Assembly (NCBI RefSeq): GCF_014282275.1
Contig: NZ_VFIA01000012.1
Span: 124,001-188,000 of the forward strand
Source of the DNA: Spirosoma utsteinense
Lineage (GTDB): Bacteria; Bacteroidota; Bacteroidia; Cytophagales; Spirosomataceae
Reading direction: 5' to 3'
Length of the DNA stretch: 64,000 nt
Below are positions 8,887-19,853 of this stretch, piece after piece (the stretch's first letter is position 1; every line of letters begins with the position of its first letter). The notes beneath the pieces were generated by a model, which was not told the DNA's origin, did no database searches, and saw nothing but the letters and a program-made list of their open reading frames with translations. Both the position numbers and the translations under genes were made by a program.

Positions 8887-9382
8887 TCAAAATACGTTCG
8901 AGTGTAAGGAAGCCCGGCGCTTGTTGGTCGTGGAGATCAGCAAGTAGTTGGCGGTAGTTAGGGTCGGTTTCTATGGACGGCGATTTGGTCAGGCGTCTCA
9001 GCTGTTTCACATCGGGCGTAAACCCATAGACCAGCATATCGATACCTACCTGTTGCGCGTTCCAGATTAAAAACGTCTCAACTGCCCGATCAATAACAAT
9101 TAAGTATTGCTGACGAGTTGCATTCATCCGCAGTTCCACCTTATGCGCATGTTCGACAAGGGTGAAGGTTTTGAAGAATCCTCCGCAACGGCTATCCAGG
9201 TCAGGATCATTATCGACCAAACCGATTAATCGATAGTTTTCAGCACGGGGCGATAACATAGTATTGGCAACCTCGGGGCAGCCCAGACAATGAATGCTGA
9301 AGGAATGATCAGGAATAAAATGGCGAAGGAGAGCCGTATCAGCGTGACATTCGGGTAAGTATTGGACAGAACGTTCAGGCAT
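8867..9382 (-). CDS. Small acidic Toprim-like protein paired with an ATPase
   Basis: 171 residues, no signal peptide. I do not recognise a named family with certainty. An early acidic segment LPECHADTALL, then a strand followed by a di-acidic motif (IGLVDNDPDLD) and a later AVETFLIWNA helix suggest the Glu plus Asp-x-Asp layout of Toprim/DUF4435-like nuclease folds, but this is inference. It overlaps the upstream ATPase gene by 8 bp and the downstream SDR gene by 20 bp, so the three are co-translated. Small Toprim-like partners of OLD/RloB/PARIS-type ATPases act as nuclease effectors in phage defence; this protein is shorter than AriB or OLD nuclease domains. Confidence 0.5.
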   Translation of the reverse strand: MPERSVQYLPECHADTALLRHFIPDHSFSIHCLGCPEVANTMLSPRAENYRLIGLVDNDPDLDSRCGGFFKTFTLVEHAHKVELRMNATRQQYLIVIDRAVETFLIWNAQQVGIDMLVYGFTPDVKQLRRLTKSPSIETDPNYRQLLADLHDQQAPGFLTLERILNDVTTT

Positions 9383-10436
9383 TCGGCTCGTATCGGCTAA
9401 GGTTGTAGAACAGGTCGATACTTAAATCCTCGGCCTCCCGTAGTTCGTCGGCTGTCAACGGCCGGACACAGGTTTGGTAATCTTTGTAGTACGTAATGAA
9501 GACCGTCAATTGCGACGCATCAAGTTCGCGAATGAGTGTTTGCAACAGATAAGGGCTATGCGTCGAGATAAAAAACTGGTTCTCATCGCTATCCACGATC
9601 CGGTGCGCCATTGCCTTTACATAGGGCGGGAACGAATGCACTTCGGGCTCTTCAAAAATAATGACCGAGTTTTTGTTAGACTCGATGGCGGTGATGTAGA
9701 ACATAAACCGCCGGAACGTATCGGCGATTGAGAAAAAGGGATATTGCTTAATCCGCTGCCCTATTTTTTTCTGAAGTACGAATGTCTGCTCACTATCAGA
9801 AAGTACGAACTCTAATCCCTGGTCTAAGAAAAGTGTTGCAAACTCATTCCATAGTTCCGTGCTGCGATTAATTATTGCATACATATTAGCACCGTGCGGA
9901 GGTAATAAGTACTGACCAAATGCAACATGAAACGTATTTAAGTGCGCAAAATCATACTTTTTGACAAAGCTCACCTGATAGGTTTCAAAAGGATCTCTTT
10001 CTTCTCGTTTTGTAAAAACTACGGCACTTGATGTGCTCACCTGACCACTTTCGTCAAACAAAAAGCTCCTAAATAAAGAAGGTTTTGTCGTTTTTCTTAG
10101 CTCAAAACGGTCCTTAGCGACATAGTCTACAGGTTCATTAAGTTGCAGGAGGGTACTAATTCGATCTGTATTTATTTCGATAGGCTGCTCCGTATTATTG
10201 TCAGTGAACAGGTCTTTTATTGTTGCGTACCTAAGAGCACCATTCAAATACTTGTTTTCGTCCTGGCTAGCCCCCAACAACCCCAGTCCTTCCAGAATAT
10301 TCGATTTGCCAACGTTCGGCTTGCCGATGAATACGTTTACCCGCTTGCAGTCAAACCGCAGGTCTTTGATAGACTTGAAGTTTTTGATTTCGACCCAGTT
10401 GAGGAAATTATTCGTATTCGGCGTGGTGTTCTCCAT
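9375..10436 (-). CDS. AAA/OLD-like ATPase (SMC/ABC-type fold)
   Basis: 353 residues from the ATG at 10436 (ENTTPN follows); an upstream frame extension to 10472 is less likely. The N-terminus [13 protein letters not shown] leads to a Walker [10 protein letters not shown], as in AAA_15/AAA_21 proteins related to RecF and OLD. Walker B is [11 protein letters not shown] near residue 270, followed by [15 protein letters not shown], the switch/H-loop. No nuclease domain is attached; the C-terminus is short. A separate small gene follows with an 8-bp overlap and may supply the effector. Role in anti-phage defence or DNA repair is inferred from architecture only. Confidence 0.8.
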   Translation of the reverse strand: MENTTPNTNNFLNWVEIKNFKSIKDLRFDCKRVNVFIGKPNVGKSNILEGLGLLGASQDENKYLNGALRYATIKDLFTDNNTEQPIEINTDRISTLLQLNEPVDYVAKDRFELRKTTKPSLFRSFLFDESGQVSTSSAVVFTKREERDPFETYQVSFVKKYDFAHLNTFHVAFGQYLLPPHGANMYAIINRSTELWNEFATLFLDQGLEFVLSDSEQTFVLQKKIGQRIKQYPFFSIADTFRRFMFYITAIESNKNSVIIFEEPEVHSFPPYVKAMAHRIVDSDENQFFISTHSPYLLQTLIRELDASQLTVFITYYKDYQTCVRPLTADELREAEDLSIDLFYNLSRYEPNA

Positions 10437-10490
10437 GGCGGCCCGGCGGTACTGTTTTCGTAAACATAACAACGTTCGGGCCTGAATTGC

Positions 10491-10498
10491 TAATTTTG
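10491..10498 (+). promoter_or_regulatory. Candidate -7 box for metG
   Basis: TAATTTTG matches the Bacteroidota TAnnTTTG consensus and lies 18 bp before the metG ATG at 10517, in the 80-bp divergent gap to the ATPase gene. No clear -33 TTG at standard spacing. Confidence 0.5.
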
Positions 10499-10516
10499 CG
10501 TTCCAATTCCAGGTTT

Positions 10517-12568
10517 ATGTCCCTCGAAAATCCCCAACGCTATACCGTCACGGCGGCACTGATCTACGCCAACGGGCCGATCCACATCGGTCACCTGGCC
10601 GGATGCTACCTGCCCGCCGACATCTACGTGCGCTACCTCCGCTCAACCGGCAAAGATGTTGCCTTCATCAGTGGCACCGATGAGCATGGCGTACCCATCA
10701 CCATCAAAGCCAAGAAAGAAGGCATTACGCCCCAGGAGGTTGTCGATAAATACTACGGTCAGATCAAACAGGCCTTCAGCGATTTCGGCATTTCCTTCGA
10801 TATCTACTCGCGAACATCCAACCAGATTCACCACGAAACCTCGCAGGCTTTTTTTACCAAGCTTTACGAAAAAGGTGATTTTGTGGAGGAAGTGACGGAA
10901 CAGTACTACGACGAAGTGGCCAACCAGTTTCTGGCCGACCGTTATATTGTGGGTACCTGTCCGGTTTGCGGCAATCCCAACGCCTATGGCGACCAGTGCG
11001 AGCGCTGCGGCACCGCCCTCAGCCCCACCGAGCTGATCGAACCCCACTCCACGCTGTCGGGCTCCAAACCTGTGATGCGGGCAACCAAAAACTGGTTCCT
11101 GCCCCTCGACCGGATGCAGCCCGATATTGAAACCTACGTTAACAGCCATACCGAGTGGAAGACGAACGTAGCCGGACAGTGCCAGTCGTGGCTGAAGGAG
11201 GGTTTACGCCCCCGCGCCATGACCCGCGACCTCGACTGGGGCATTAAGGTACCCCTCGCCGATGCCGAAGGCAAAGTCCTCTACGTCTGGTTCGACGCCC
11301 CGATCGGTTATATTTCCATGACCAAAGAGTGGGCTACCGAACAGGGGCGCGACTGGGAGTTGTACTGGCGCGATGAACACACCAAGCTGGTTCACTTTAT
11401 TGGTAAAGACAATATCGTCTTCCACTGCATCATCTTCCCTGCGATGTTGATGGCCGAAGGAAGCTTTATCCTGGCCGACAACGTACCGGCCAACGAGTTC
11501 ATGAACCTCGAAGGCGACAAGATCAGCACGTCGCGCAACTGGGCGGTCTGGCTGCACGAGTACTTGCAGGAGATGCCCGACAAGCAGGACGTGCTGCGCT
11601 ACGTACTGGCCGCCAACGCCCCCGAAAGTAAAGACAGCGAGTTTACCTGGAAAGATTTTCAGACGCGCAACAACGCCGAGCTGGTGGGCATCTTCGGTAA
11701 TTTCGTAAACCGGGCGGTGGTTCTCACCCAGAAGTTCTGCGATAATAAAGTGCCCGTCCGGGGCGAACTGACCGACTACGATAAACAGGTGCTGGATGAA
11801 CTGGCGCAGTTTCCGGATCGGATCGGACAGTCGATTGGGCAGTACAAGTTTCGGGAAGCGCTGGGTTATCTGATGGACCTGGCCCGCCTGGGCAACAAAT
11901 ACCTGGCCGAAACCGAACCGTGGAAAGTCATCAAAACCGACGCTCTCCGGACGAACACCATCCTGAACATTGCGCTTCAGATCTCGGCGAACCTCGCCAT
12001 CGTTTGCGAGCCGTTCCTGCCGTTTTCCGCCCAGAAACTGTGCAATCAACTCCGCATCGTTGACCGGCTCGACTGGCAGAACGCGGGCCGCGCCGACCTG
12101 CTCGTTGCGGGTCATGAGTTGGGCGAAGGAGCGCTGTTGTTCGCCAAGATTGAAGATGACGAAATCAATACCCAGATCCAGAAATTGCTGACGGCAAAAC
12201 GCATGAACGAGTTAGAAACCAAAACCATACCCGAGCTAAAACCCGAGATCGTATACGACGATTTTGCCAAAATGGACATTCGTATCGGCACCATCACTGA
12301 AGCCGAACGGGTTCCCAAAAGTGATAAGCTGTTAAAGCTGAAAGTTGACGACGGCATGGGCGGTCGCCAAATCCTGAGTGGCATTGCCAAGCACTTTACC
12401 CCGGAGGAGATCATCGGCAAGCAGGTGACCTTCCTGGCCAACCTGGCTCCGCGCAAAATGATGGGCCACGAGTCGCAGGGCATGATCCTGATGGCCGAAG
12501 ACCGCGATGGTAAACTGGCACTCATCGCGCCGGGCGATGCCGTCTGGAATGGTGGTGGCGTGTCGTAA
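10517..12568 (+). CDS. metG: Methionyl-tRNA synthetase
   Basis: 683 residues. Class I synthetase that charges tRNA-Met (and initiator tRNA) with methionine using ATP. The HIGH signature is at 23-26 (PIHIGHL), a zinc knot is formed by C148, C151, C161 and C164, and the second signature appears as KISTS at 335-339, the usual form in this clade of KMSKS. The C-terminal 100 residues ([13 protein letters not shown] to the end) are a Trbp111/EMAPII-type tRNA-binding domain that helps dimerisation and tRNA binding. The ATG at 10517 is chosen over an in-frame upstream start because the conserved protein begins there. It is a single gene with tandem hairpins after it. Confidence 0.97.
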   Translation: MSLENPQRYTVTAALIYANGPIHIGHLAGCYLPADIYVRYLRSTGKDVAFISGTDEHGVPITIKAKKEGITPQEVVDKYYGQIKQAFSDFGISFDIYSRTSNQIHHETSQAFFTKLYEKGDFVEEVTEQYYDEVANQFLADRYIVGTCPVCGNPNAYGDQCERCGTALSPTELIEPHSTLSGSKPVMRATKNWFLPLDRMQPDIETYVNSHTEWKTNVAGQCQSWLKEGLRPRAMTRDLDWGIKVPLADAEGKVLYVWFDAPIGYISMTKEWATEQGRDWELYWRDEHTKLVHFIGKDNIVFHCIIFPAMLMAEGSFILADNVPANEFMNLEGDKISTSRNWAVWLHEYLQEMPDKQDVLRYVLAANAPESKDSEFTWKDFQTRNNAELVGIFGNFVNRAVVLTQKFCDNKVPVRGELTDYDKQVLDELAQFPDRIGQSIGQYKFREALGYLMDLARLGNKYLAETEPWKVIKTDALRTNTILNIALQISANLAIVCEPFLPFSAQKLCNQLRIVDRLDWQNAGRADLLVAGHELGEGALLFAKIEDDEINTQIQKLLTAKRMNELETKTIPELKPEIVYDDFAKMDIRIGTITEAERVPKSDKLLKLKVDDGMGGRQILSGIAKHFTPEEIIGKQVTFLANLAPRKMMGHESQGMILMAEDRDGKLALIAPGDAVWNGGGVS

Positions 12569-12592
12569 GTAATCAGTTTATTTGTGTTGACC

Positions 12593-12667
12593 ATTCAGGG
12601 CAGTAGAAGCTTTAAACAAGCTTTCTACTGCCCTGAATGTTTTTTAGCTTAATGTAAGCTAAAAAAC
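12593..12667 (+). terminator. Tandem hairpins after metG
   Basis: Two adjacent palindromes: a 20-bp stem with one bulged base (12593-12612 with 12618-12638) followed by a T-run, then a 13-bp perfect A/T-rich stem (12639-12651 with 12655-12667) in which the T-run of the first becomes the left arm of the second. Both strands can be terminated, consistent with the convergent PIN gene. Confidence 0.8.
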
Positions 12668-12797
12668 GACCCACTTTAAGTTTAATCAGGCAGTTACAAT
12701 GAAACTTGCTAGAACAAAGCGGATAGGATGACGGCGTTACGCACAAAATGGGCAGACCTGTTTGCATCTATAAACGGAATCAACAAAGTTGGGTAGA

Positions 12798-13235
12798 TTA
12801 TAGCTTGCCTAGAATCGTAATCATTTCAGCTGGTGTGACTACGGGCAATCGACTTTGGTCAGTTAATCGAAAGTCTTTTATATTACCCGTCACGAAATAC
12901 TGAACAGTTCTACTCGCCAACGCTGTCTGGTACTGAAACCCATCTTCCAGATCCGCTATCGTCATCAGTTGGCTAGCCAATATGAACGTATTTTTGTCGG
13001 TGCCTGCTATCTGCACCAGATTTAGAAAACTCATTAGCGCATCGCGCAGTTTTTGCCCACGCTTCCCCGCGCGGTGTAGTACATAGGCCACCGTATAGAC
13101 TGAACCGCCGGAGATATAAATAGTCAATTGATTTTCTTCCGCAGTCAGAAAAAGGCTCGTAGCTTCGTCTGCGAACGTATCGTCACGATCTAACAACCAG
13201 TCCAGGATGACGTTCGTGTCTACGAAAATGGTCAT
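12798..13235 (-). CDS. PIN domain toxin (VapC-like RNase)
   Basis: 145 residues, a PIN-fold endoribonuclease. The acidic active-site residues are visible: Asp6 in FVDTNVILD, the acidic cluster in ADLEDGFQYQ (Asp95, Glu97, Asp98), and the TGNIKDF motif near residue 116-122, where the family more often has TRN. The PIN ATG overlaps the antitoxin stop as ATGA (13232-13235), the classic coupled toxin-antitoxin layout. Toxins of this group usually cut tRNA or rRNA; the target is not known here. The gene stands between the metG terminator and the clpB region. Confidence 0.88.
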   Translation of the reverse strand: MTIFVDTNVILDWLLDRDDTFADEATSLFLTAEENQLTIYISGGSVYTVAYVLHRAGKRGQKLRDALMSFLNLVQIAGTDKNTFILASQLMTIADLEDGFQYQTALASRTVQYFVTGNIKDFRLTDQSRLPVVTPAEMITILGKL

Positions 13236-13486
13236 AGTCCGAAGCGGTCTTTATACATCATCTCCCGAATTTGTTTATCCGTTTTCCGGCTTAGCGTGCC
13301 CTTCGCTGAGCCACGCAGCCGCAAAGCGCTGGGTATAGTCTGGGCTGATTCTGGGAGACTACCTTCGTCTGGTGTCAACAACTGCTCAATCATTTGGGAC
13401 AATGACTTTCGCTGCTGTTTAGCCAATAATTTAGCACTAACCACAACCCGCTCGTCAACAGTCAGTGTTAATTTCACTTTGCCCAT
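13232..13486 (-). CDS. DUF6364-like antitoxin of the PIN module
   Basis: 84 residues starting MGKVKLTLTVDE. The early beta-strand followed by two helices (AKLLAKQQRKSLSQMIEQLL) is the ribbon-helix-helix pattern of DNA-binding antitoxins, and the whole matches the DUF6364 antitoxins that pair with PIN toxins in Bacteroidota. The C-terminal half is basic and probably the toxin-binding tail. The ATG at 13486 follows a good promoter box; an upstream in-frame start would lie inside that promoter. It likely binds its own promoter, where a 9-bp direct repeat is found. Confidence 0.78.
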   Translation of the reverse strand: MGKVKLTLTVDERVVVSAKLLAKQQRKSLSQMIEQLLTPDEGSLPESAQTIPSALRLRGSAKGTLSRKTDKQIREMMYKDRFGL

Positions 13487-13488
13487 AC

Positions 13489-13526
13489 ACGTATTTTTCT
13501 TGTTAATTGACAAATATACGTATTTT
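13489..13526 (-). promoter_or_regulatory. Toxin-antitoxin promoter with direct-repeat operator
   Basis: On the minus strand TATATTTG (13511-13518) matches TAnnTTTG and sits 25 bp before the antitoxin start. The 9-mer ACGTATTTT occurs twice, at 13489-13497 and 13518-13526, bracketing the box. Such paired repeats are typical antitoxin operators; binding itself is inferred. Confidence 0.45.
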
Positions 13527-13835
13527 AGGAAAAATAAAATCTTTCTTCATGACCATAACGCGGTGTCATAGTTTCGACCCAGCACCAGCCTTCGCCGTTA
13601 TTATAGCCCTAGGATCAAACCGACCATCTGATCCAACCCAGCTTTTGCTCTTATTTATCATACTACTAAGGCGCTTTCCTGACATTAGGTACGTATATAG
13701 GCCAAATCAATCAAATCAGCTTGCCGTTATGGCGTAATCACGAGCTAAAATAGCCCAATAACCGCCATATTGTCTGAAAAAGCCACTTGGCCTGTCGTTT
13801 GTTACTGGATAGACGTAATTAACTCAACCTAAGCC
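13514..13835. other. Intergenic region between antitoxin gene and clpB, no gene recognised
   Basis: About 320 bp. Short plus-strand reading frames here have no recognisable domain and overlap the promoter area. It probably carries the clpB promoter, but no strong TAnnTTTG box or CIRCE-type inverted repeat was found by eye. Confidence 0.5.
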
Positions 13836-16472
<2,637 letters not shown>

Positions 16473-16571
16473 CCCGCGAAAAAGTCATAAAAAACGCCCG
16501 TCTGCTCTGAGGAGCGGCTGGGCATTTTTTGTTAATGTGTTGACGAAGTGTGATATTCACCTGAATTGAAC

Positions 16572-16868
16572 ATGATTATGATACTCAGTCCTGAACTTAC
16601 AAAAACACTGTGCCATTTTTTTGCTCAACAGCCGGTTCGACGGGCGTATGTCTTTGGTTCTGTAGCACGGGGAGACGCCAGAGACAATAGTGATGTAGAT
16701 GTTTTAGTGGAACTGGAAAAAGGAGCGACTTTATTCGATCATGCCCGTATGTGGTGGCAACTTGAAGATTTATTGCATTATAAAGTAGACATTGTAACCG
16801 AGAACGGTTTGTCTCCTCACATTCAGCCATTCATTAACCGCGATCGAATTCTCGTCTATGAAAAATAG
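16572..16868 (+). CDS. Minimal nucleotidyltransferase antitoxin (MntA-like)
   Basis: 98 residues, a minimal nucleotidyltransferase. The catalytic pattern GSx10DxD is intact: GSVARGDARDNSDVD, and a third acidic residue is expected in KVDIVTE. MntA proteins neutralise the HEPN RNase HepT by adding AMP units to a tyrosine (established for MntA-HepT pairs). The hepT start overlaps the end of this gene by 11 bp, but hepT is broken, so this enzyme now seems to be an orphan. The ATG at 16572 is preferred; a second ATG lies two codons on. It is inserted directly after the clpB terminator. Confidence 0.88.
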   Translation: MIMILSPELTKTLCHFFAQQPVRRAYVFGSVARGDARDNSDVDVLVELEKGATLFDHARMWWQLEDLLHYKVDIVTENGLSPHIQPFINRDRILVYEK

Positions 16869-17035
16869 TATAGGCGACAAACAGCGCATCGAACATATCT
16901 ATGAGGCTATTATGCACATAGAAAATTGAGTATTTCGGAATTAGTTACGATATAATATGGGAATCTATCCAACAGGATATCCCACTTTTAAAACAAAAAA
17001 TACAACACATCCTGGTTACTGGATTTCCGAACTAG
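16858..17035 (+). pseudogene. hepT remnant (HEPN toxin with internal deletion)
   Basis: The ATG at 16858 opens a frame with MKNSIGDKQRIEHIYEAI, the normal HepT N-terminus, which stops after 23 residues (TGA 16927-16929). The next codons in another frame, 16931-17035, read YFGISYDIIWESIQQDIPLL and then a basic helix, which is the normal HepT C-terminus. The middle, about 55-75 codons in a typical HepT, is gone, including the catalytic RX4-6H motif. The junction is at GAAAATTGAGTATTTC. The toxin is therefore dead by deletion plus frameshift, while the partner mntA remains whole. Confidence 0.85.
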
Positions 17036-17063
17036 TTTCAGCCTAAACTCTATTGTTAACTTC

Positions 17064-17192
17064 GTGGTGCTGATGGAACTCAACGACGAGGGCGAGATCG
17101 CCTTTACGAACCTGGACGCTGAAATTGAATTGTAACCCGTGAAAAAGTAATAAAAAATGCCCGGCTGCTCTGATGAGCGGCCGGGCATTTTT
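17064..17192 (+). repeat. clpB 3'-end direct repeat, copy B (with terminator)
   Basis: A second copy of the clpB tail: 23 codons encoding exactly the same peptide end ([20 protein letters not shown] and on), stop, spacer and terminator (17157-17192). It lacks any upstream clpB sequence; the homology begins sharply at GTGGTGCTG. Differences from copy A are silent in the coding part, so this copy probably evolved in a functional clpB before it came here. Together the two copies bracket the mntA-hepT remnant. Confidence 0.88.
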
Positions 17193-17266
17193 ACGGTATA
17201 AATAAGACGTTATGTATCGGACTGTTCGTGTTACAATACGGATCTAAACTACTGAAACCGTTGCGG

Positions 17267-17497
17267 TTAGTTTAAATACGGCAGATAGGGCTCCAGTTTA
17301 TCGGTATCGCGGAAAGCAGTGACCTGGTGAAGTCTGTTGTTGTAAGCGTCGTAGCGAAGTTCAACGTAGAACCCGTTGAGGTTGTAAAGCAAAAAGATAT
17401 GCTCGCCCTCGTAGCGGTTGGCGAGAATGTCGCCGGTGAAGTACAGCGTATCGAGTTGCCGCTTGGCGGGAAGGTTGGTAAAATCGGCGAATTTCAT
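17267..17497 (-). CDS. Small hypothetical protein
   Basis: 76 residues beginning MKFADFTNLPAKRQ. The sequence has regular alternation of aromatic and charged residues (GEHIFLLYNLNGFYVELRYD), suggesting a small beta-sheet protein, and no signal peptide or helix-turn-helix. I do not recognise a family. It is the only protein-like frame between the duplicated clpB tail and the oxidoreductase gene; the opposite-strand frame at 17327 is less protein-like. The stop is in a short gap before the clpB-tail terminator. Confidence 0.55.
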   Translation of the reverse strand: MKFADFTNLPAKRQLDTLYFTGDILANRYEGEHIFLLYNLNGFYVELRYDAYNNRLHQVTAFRDTDKLEPYLPYLN

Positions 17498-17641
17498 AAG
17501 CATCTGGGGTTGACAAGCGAAGTAAGTAAAATCCTATTGCCCTGCCAAACCCATACACCCACTTTATATACGGCAACAAAAACAGCCATAGAATACAACT
17601 AAAACACTATGCATCTTAAGAGGCTACATGACAGCCTATAG

Positions 17642-17671
17642 TATGCCCGACTAGCCAGCTAGTCGGGCATA
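17642..17671. terminator. Palindromic terminator after the Gfo/Idh gene
   Basis: A perfect 14-bp inverted repeat (17642-17655 with 17658-17671) lies just past the stop of the minus-strand oxidoreductase gene. The T-run is on the plus-strand side, so its direction is ambiguous. Confidence 0.55.
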
Positions 17672-17678
17672 AACTTTT

Positions 17679-18782
17679 TTAGACAATCTTCACCTCACGA
17701 CCGGTGCGGGCCGCCTGGTAAATAGCCTCCACAATCTTGATGTCACGCAGTCCTTCTTCGCCCGGCACCAATAAGGGTTTGTTTTTCATGATGGCTTCGG
17801 CATCGTCGTCCATTTGCTTGGCCTGTTGCCAGGGAACTTCGTAGGGGTGCTCGATTTTACTGCTGTTGCCACCCGAAAATTCGCCTTTGACACCATTGTA
17901 AGCGGAGTAGGGTTCCATTTCCAACGTGCCCTTACTTCCTGTTACATGCAGGTAGTTCATATTCATTCCATAACTGCTTTGCACAGCGGCCCGCGCCCCG
18001 CTCGGAAATATCAACTGAGCCATCGTCGTTTCGTCGAGACCATTTTTATAGACGTCGGGGCGGGATGTAAACTGTTGGGCCGTTACGGCAATTGGTTCTT
18101 CACCCGTAGCCAGGCGGGCACCCTGCAATACATATACGCCCATATCATACATGACACCTCCACCCATCTCTTTCTTTTGTTTCCAGTGGTCGGTACGGGC
18201 ATCGTAATAGCCAGCGGAGCAGCTTACCATCTGGATCTTTCCAATTTTCCCGTCGCGCAGCCCTTTTACATATTCCTGCGTATTGGGGTCGTGGTGCAGG
18301 CGGTAACCTACCGTCAGGGCTACTTTGTTTTTACGACATGCATCGATCATGTTCTGGCATTCCTTTGCCGTCACAGCCATCGGTTTTTCAACCCAGACAT
18401 GCTTCCCCGCTTTAGCAGCACGCACCACGTATTCTTCATGCATTGATGGCGGCAGTACCACGTAGATGACATCGATATCCGGGTTGTTGGCGATCTGGTC
18501 GAACGTCTGGTACGAATAGATGTTTTTATCGGGAATGTTGTACTGCTTTTTCCACTTCTCAGCTTTAGCCGGTGTTCCGGTCACGATGCCGGCGAGGTAG
18601 CAGTTTTTGGTTTGCTGGAGGGCCGGAGCCAGCAGATCGGTACTGTAGTAACCCAGCCCAACGAGCGCTACACCGAGCTTTTCTTTGGCGGGTCTGGTAG
18701 CGGCCCAGAGCGAATTGGGCAAAAGGGTTGTTGCAGCGCCTGTTACAGCGGCCGTATGCAGAAAATTTCGACGAGTAGCCAT
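17679..18782 (-). CDS. Gfo/Idh/MocA family oxidoreductase with Tat signal
   Basis: 367 residues. The N-terminus RRNFLHTAAVTGAA is a twin-arginine signal, so the folded protein with its bound nucleotide is probably exported to the periplasm. The Rossmann part begins VALVGLGYYS; VEKPMAVTAKEC supplies the EKP motif of the family, and GGGVMYDMGVYVLQGA is the substrate-side motif. Enzymes like this oxidise or interconvert sugars and inositols with tightly bound NAD(P), as in glucose-fructose oxidoreductase. The substrate is not known. It is a monocistronic gene divergent from aguB. Confidence 0.88.
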   Translation of the reverse strand: MATRRNFLHTAAVTGAATTLLPNSLWAATRPAKEKLGVALVGLGYYSTDLLAPALQQTKNCYLAGIVTGTPAKAEKWKKQYNIPDKNIYSYQTFDQIANNPDIDVIYVVLPPSMHEEYVVRAAKAGKHVWVEKPMAVTAKECQNMIDACRKNKVALTVGYRLHHDPNTQEYVKGLRDGKIGKIQMVSCSAGYYDARTDHWKQKKEMGGGVMYDMGVYVLQGARLATGEEPIAVTAQQFTSRPDVYKNGLDETTMAQLIFPSGARAAVQSSYGMNMNYLHVTGSKGTLEMEPYSAYNGVKGEFSGGNSSKIEHPYEVPWQQAKQMDDDAEAIMKNKPLLVPGEEGLRDIKIVEAIYQAARTGREVKIV

Positions 18783-18872
18783 CAGGTTTGTGGTTTTTCC
18801 GAAAATTACAAACAGTAGACGATACTATTTCCTGCCGAACCCGTCTGCTAAGACTTTTGTTGAGAATAGGCG

Positions 18873-18899
18873 TTGTCAATAAGGAACGCCCTACTTTTG
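18873..18899 (+). promoter_or_regulatory. Candidate promoter for aguB
   Basis: A TTG (18873-18875) and a TACTTTTG box (18892-18899) match the -33/-7 pattern of Bacteroidota, with 16 bp between. The box ends only 4 bp before the aguB ATG, so the transcript may be leaderless or nearly so. Confidence 0.5.
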
Positions 18900-18903
18900 C
18901 CCT

Positions 18904-19776
18904 ATGTCAAAAAACGTCCAGATCGGTTTGGTGCAGATGAGTTGCTCGGCCGATGTCGAATCCAACGTTCAAAAAGCCATCAACGGTATCCGCGAAGCAG
19001 CCCGGAAAGGGGCGCAGATCGTGTGTTTACAGGAACTGTTCACGTCGCTGTATTTCTGCGATGTTGAGGATCATCATAATTTCAGCCTGGCCGAAGCCAT
19101 TCCCGGCCCCACCACCGATCGCCTTGGAAAATTGGCGGGTGAGTTGGGTGTTGTCATTGTTGCGTCGCTCTTCGAAAAGCGGGCCGCTGGCCTCTACCAC
19201 AATACAACAGCGGTGCTGGATGCCGATGGTTCATACCTGGGCAAATACCGAAAGATGCATATACCCGATGATCCGGGCTATTACGAGAAGTTTTATTTTA
19301 CGCCCGGCGATCTCGGCTACAAAGTGTTCGACACGAAGTTTGCCCGCATCGGTGTGCTTATCTGCTGGGATCAGTGGTATCCCGAAGCGGCCCGTATTAC
19401 GTCGCTGATGGGAGCAGAGATCCTGTTCTACCCCACCGCTATCGGCTGGGATACAACGGAGCCCGACCCAAAACAGAACGAAGAACAGTATAACGCCTGG
19501 CAAACGATTCAGAAGAGTCATGCTATTGCCAACGGCGTTCATGTGGTGGCCGTTAACCGCGTAGGGGAAGAAAACGGTCAGCAGTTTTGGGGTGGTTCGT
19601 TCGTCGCTAACCCGTTTGGGTCACTGCTGTATCTGGCTCCGCATGAGGAGGAAGTTGTGCATGTGCAGGAAGTAGATCTGGCCCTGTCGGAAAAATACCG
19701 CACCACCTGGCCTTACTTCCGCGACCGGCGTATCGACTCCTACCAGCCCATTACGAAGCGGTACATCGACGAATAG
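18904..19776 (+). CDS. aguB: N-carbamoylputrescine amidohydrolase
   Basis: 290-residue carbon-nitrogen hydrolase. The Glu-Lys-Cys triad is visible: E44 (LQELF), K117 (YRKMHIPDDPGYYEKFYF) and C154 (ICWDQWYPEAAR). The lengthy KMHIPDDPGYYEKFYFTPGD segment and the following QWYPE are characteristic of N-carbamoylputrescine amidohydrolase, which releases putrescine, CO2 and ammonia in the agmatine route to polyamines. The expected partner agmatine deiminase is not nearby, so the pathway is split on the chromosome if complete. It is cytoplasmic. A neat promoter box precedes it. Confidence 0.9.
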   Translation: MSKNVQIGLVQMSCSADVESNVQKAINGIREAARKGAQIVCLQELFTSLYFCDVEDHHNFSLAEAIPGPTTDRLGKLAGELGVVIVASLFEKRAAGLYHNTTAVLDADGSYLGKYRKMHIPDDPGYYEKFYFTPGDLGYKVFDTKFARIGVLICWDQWYPEAARITSLMGAEILFYPTAIGWDTTEPDPKQNEEQYNAWQTIQKSHAIANGVHVVAVNRVGEENGQQFWGGSFVANPFGSLLYLAPHEEEVVHVQEVDLALSEKYRTTWPYFRDRRIDSYQPITKRYIDE

Positions 19777-19853
19777 GATCGCATCATCCGTCCGTTTGTG
19801 TTTATCAGCTGGCCATCATGCCAGCTTACTTTTCCTTATTTGTGAAAACCAGC

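Noticed and set aside
13507..13737. Small plus-strand frame before clpB
   Set aside because: No domain, overlaps the antitoxin promoter, and has no codon or motif support.
17327..17602. Plus-strand frame opposite the small gene at 17267
   Set aside because: Less protein-like than the minus-strand frame and runs into a low-complexity end.
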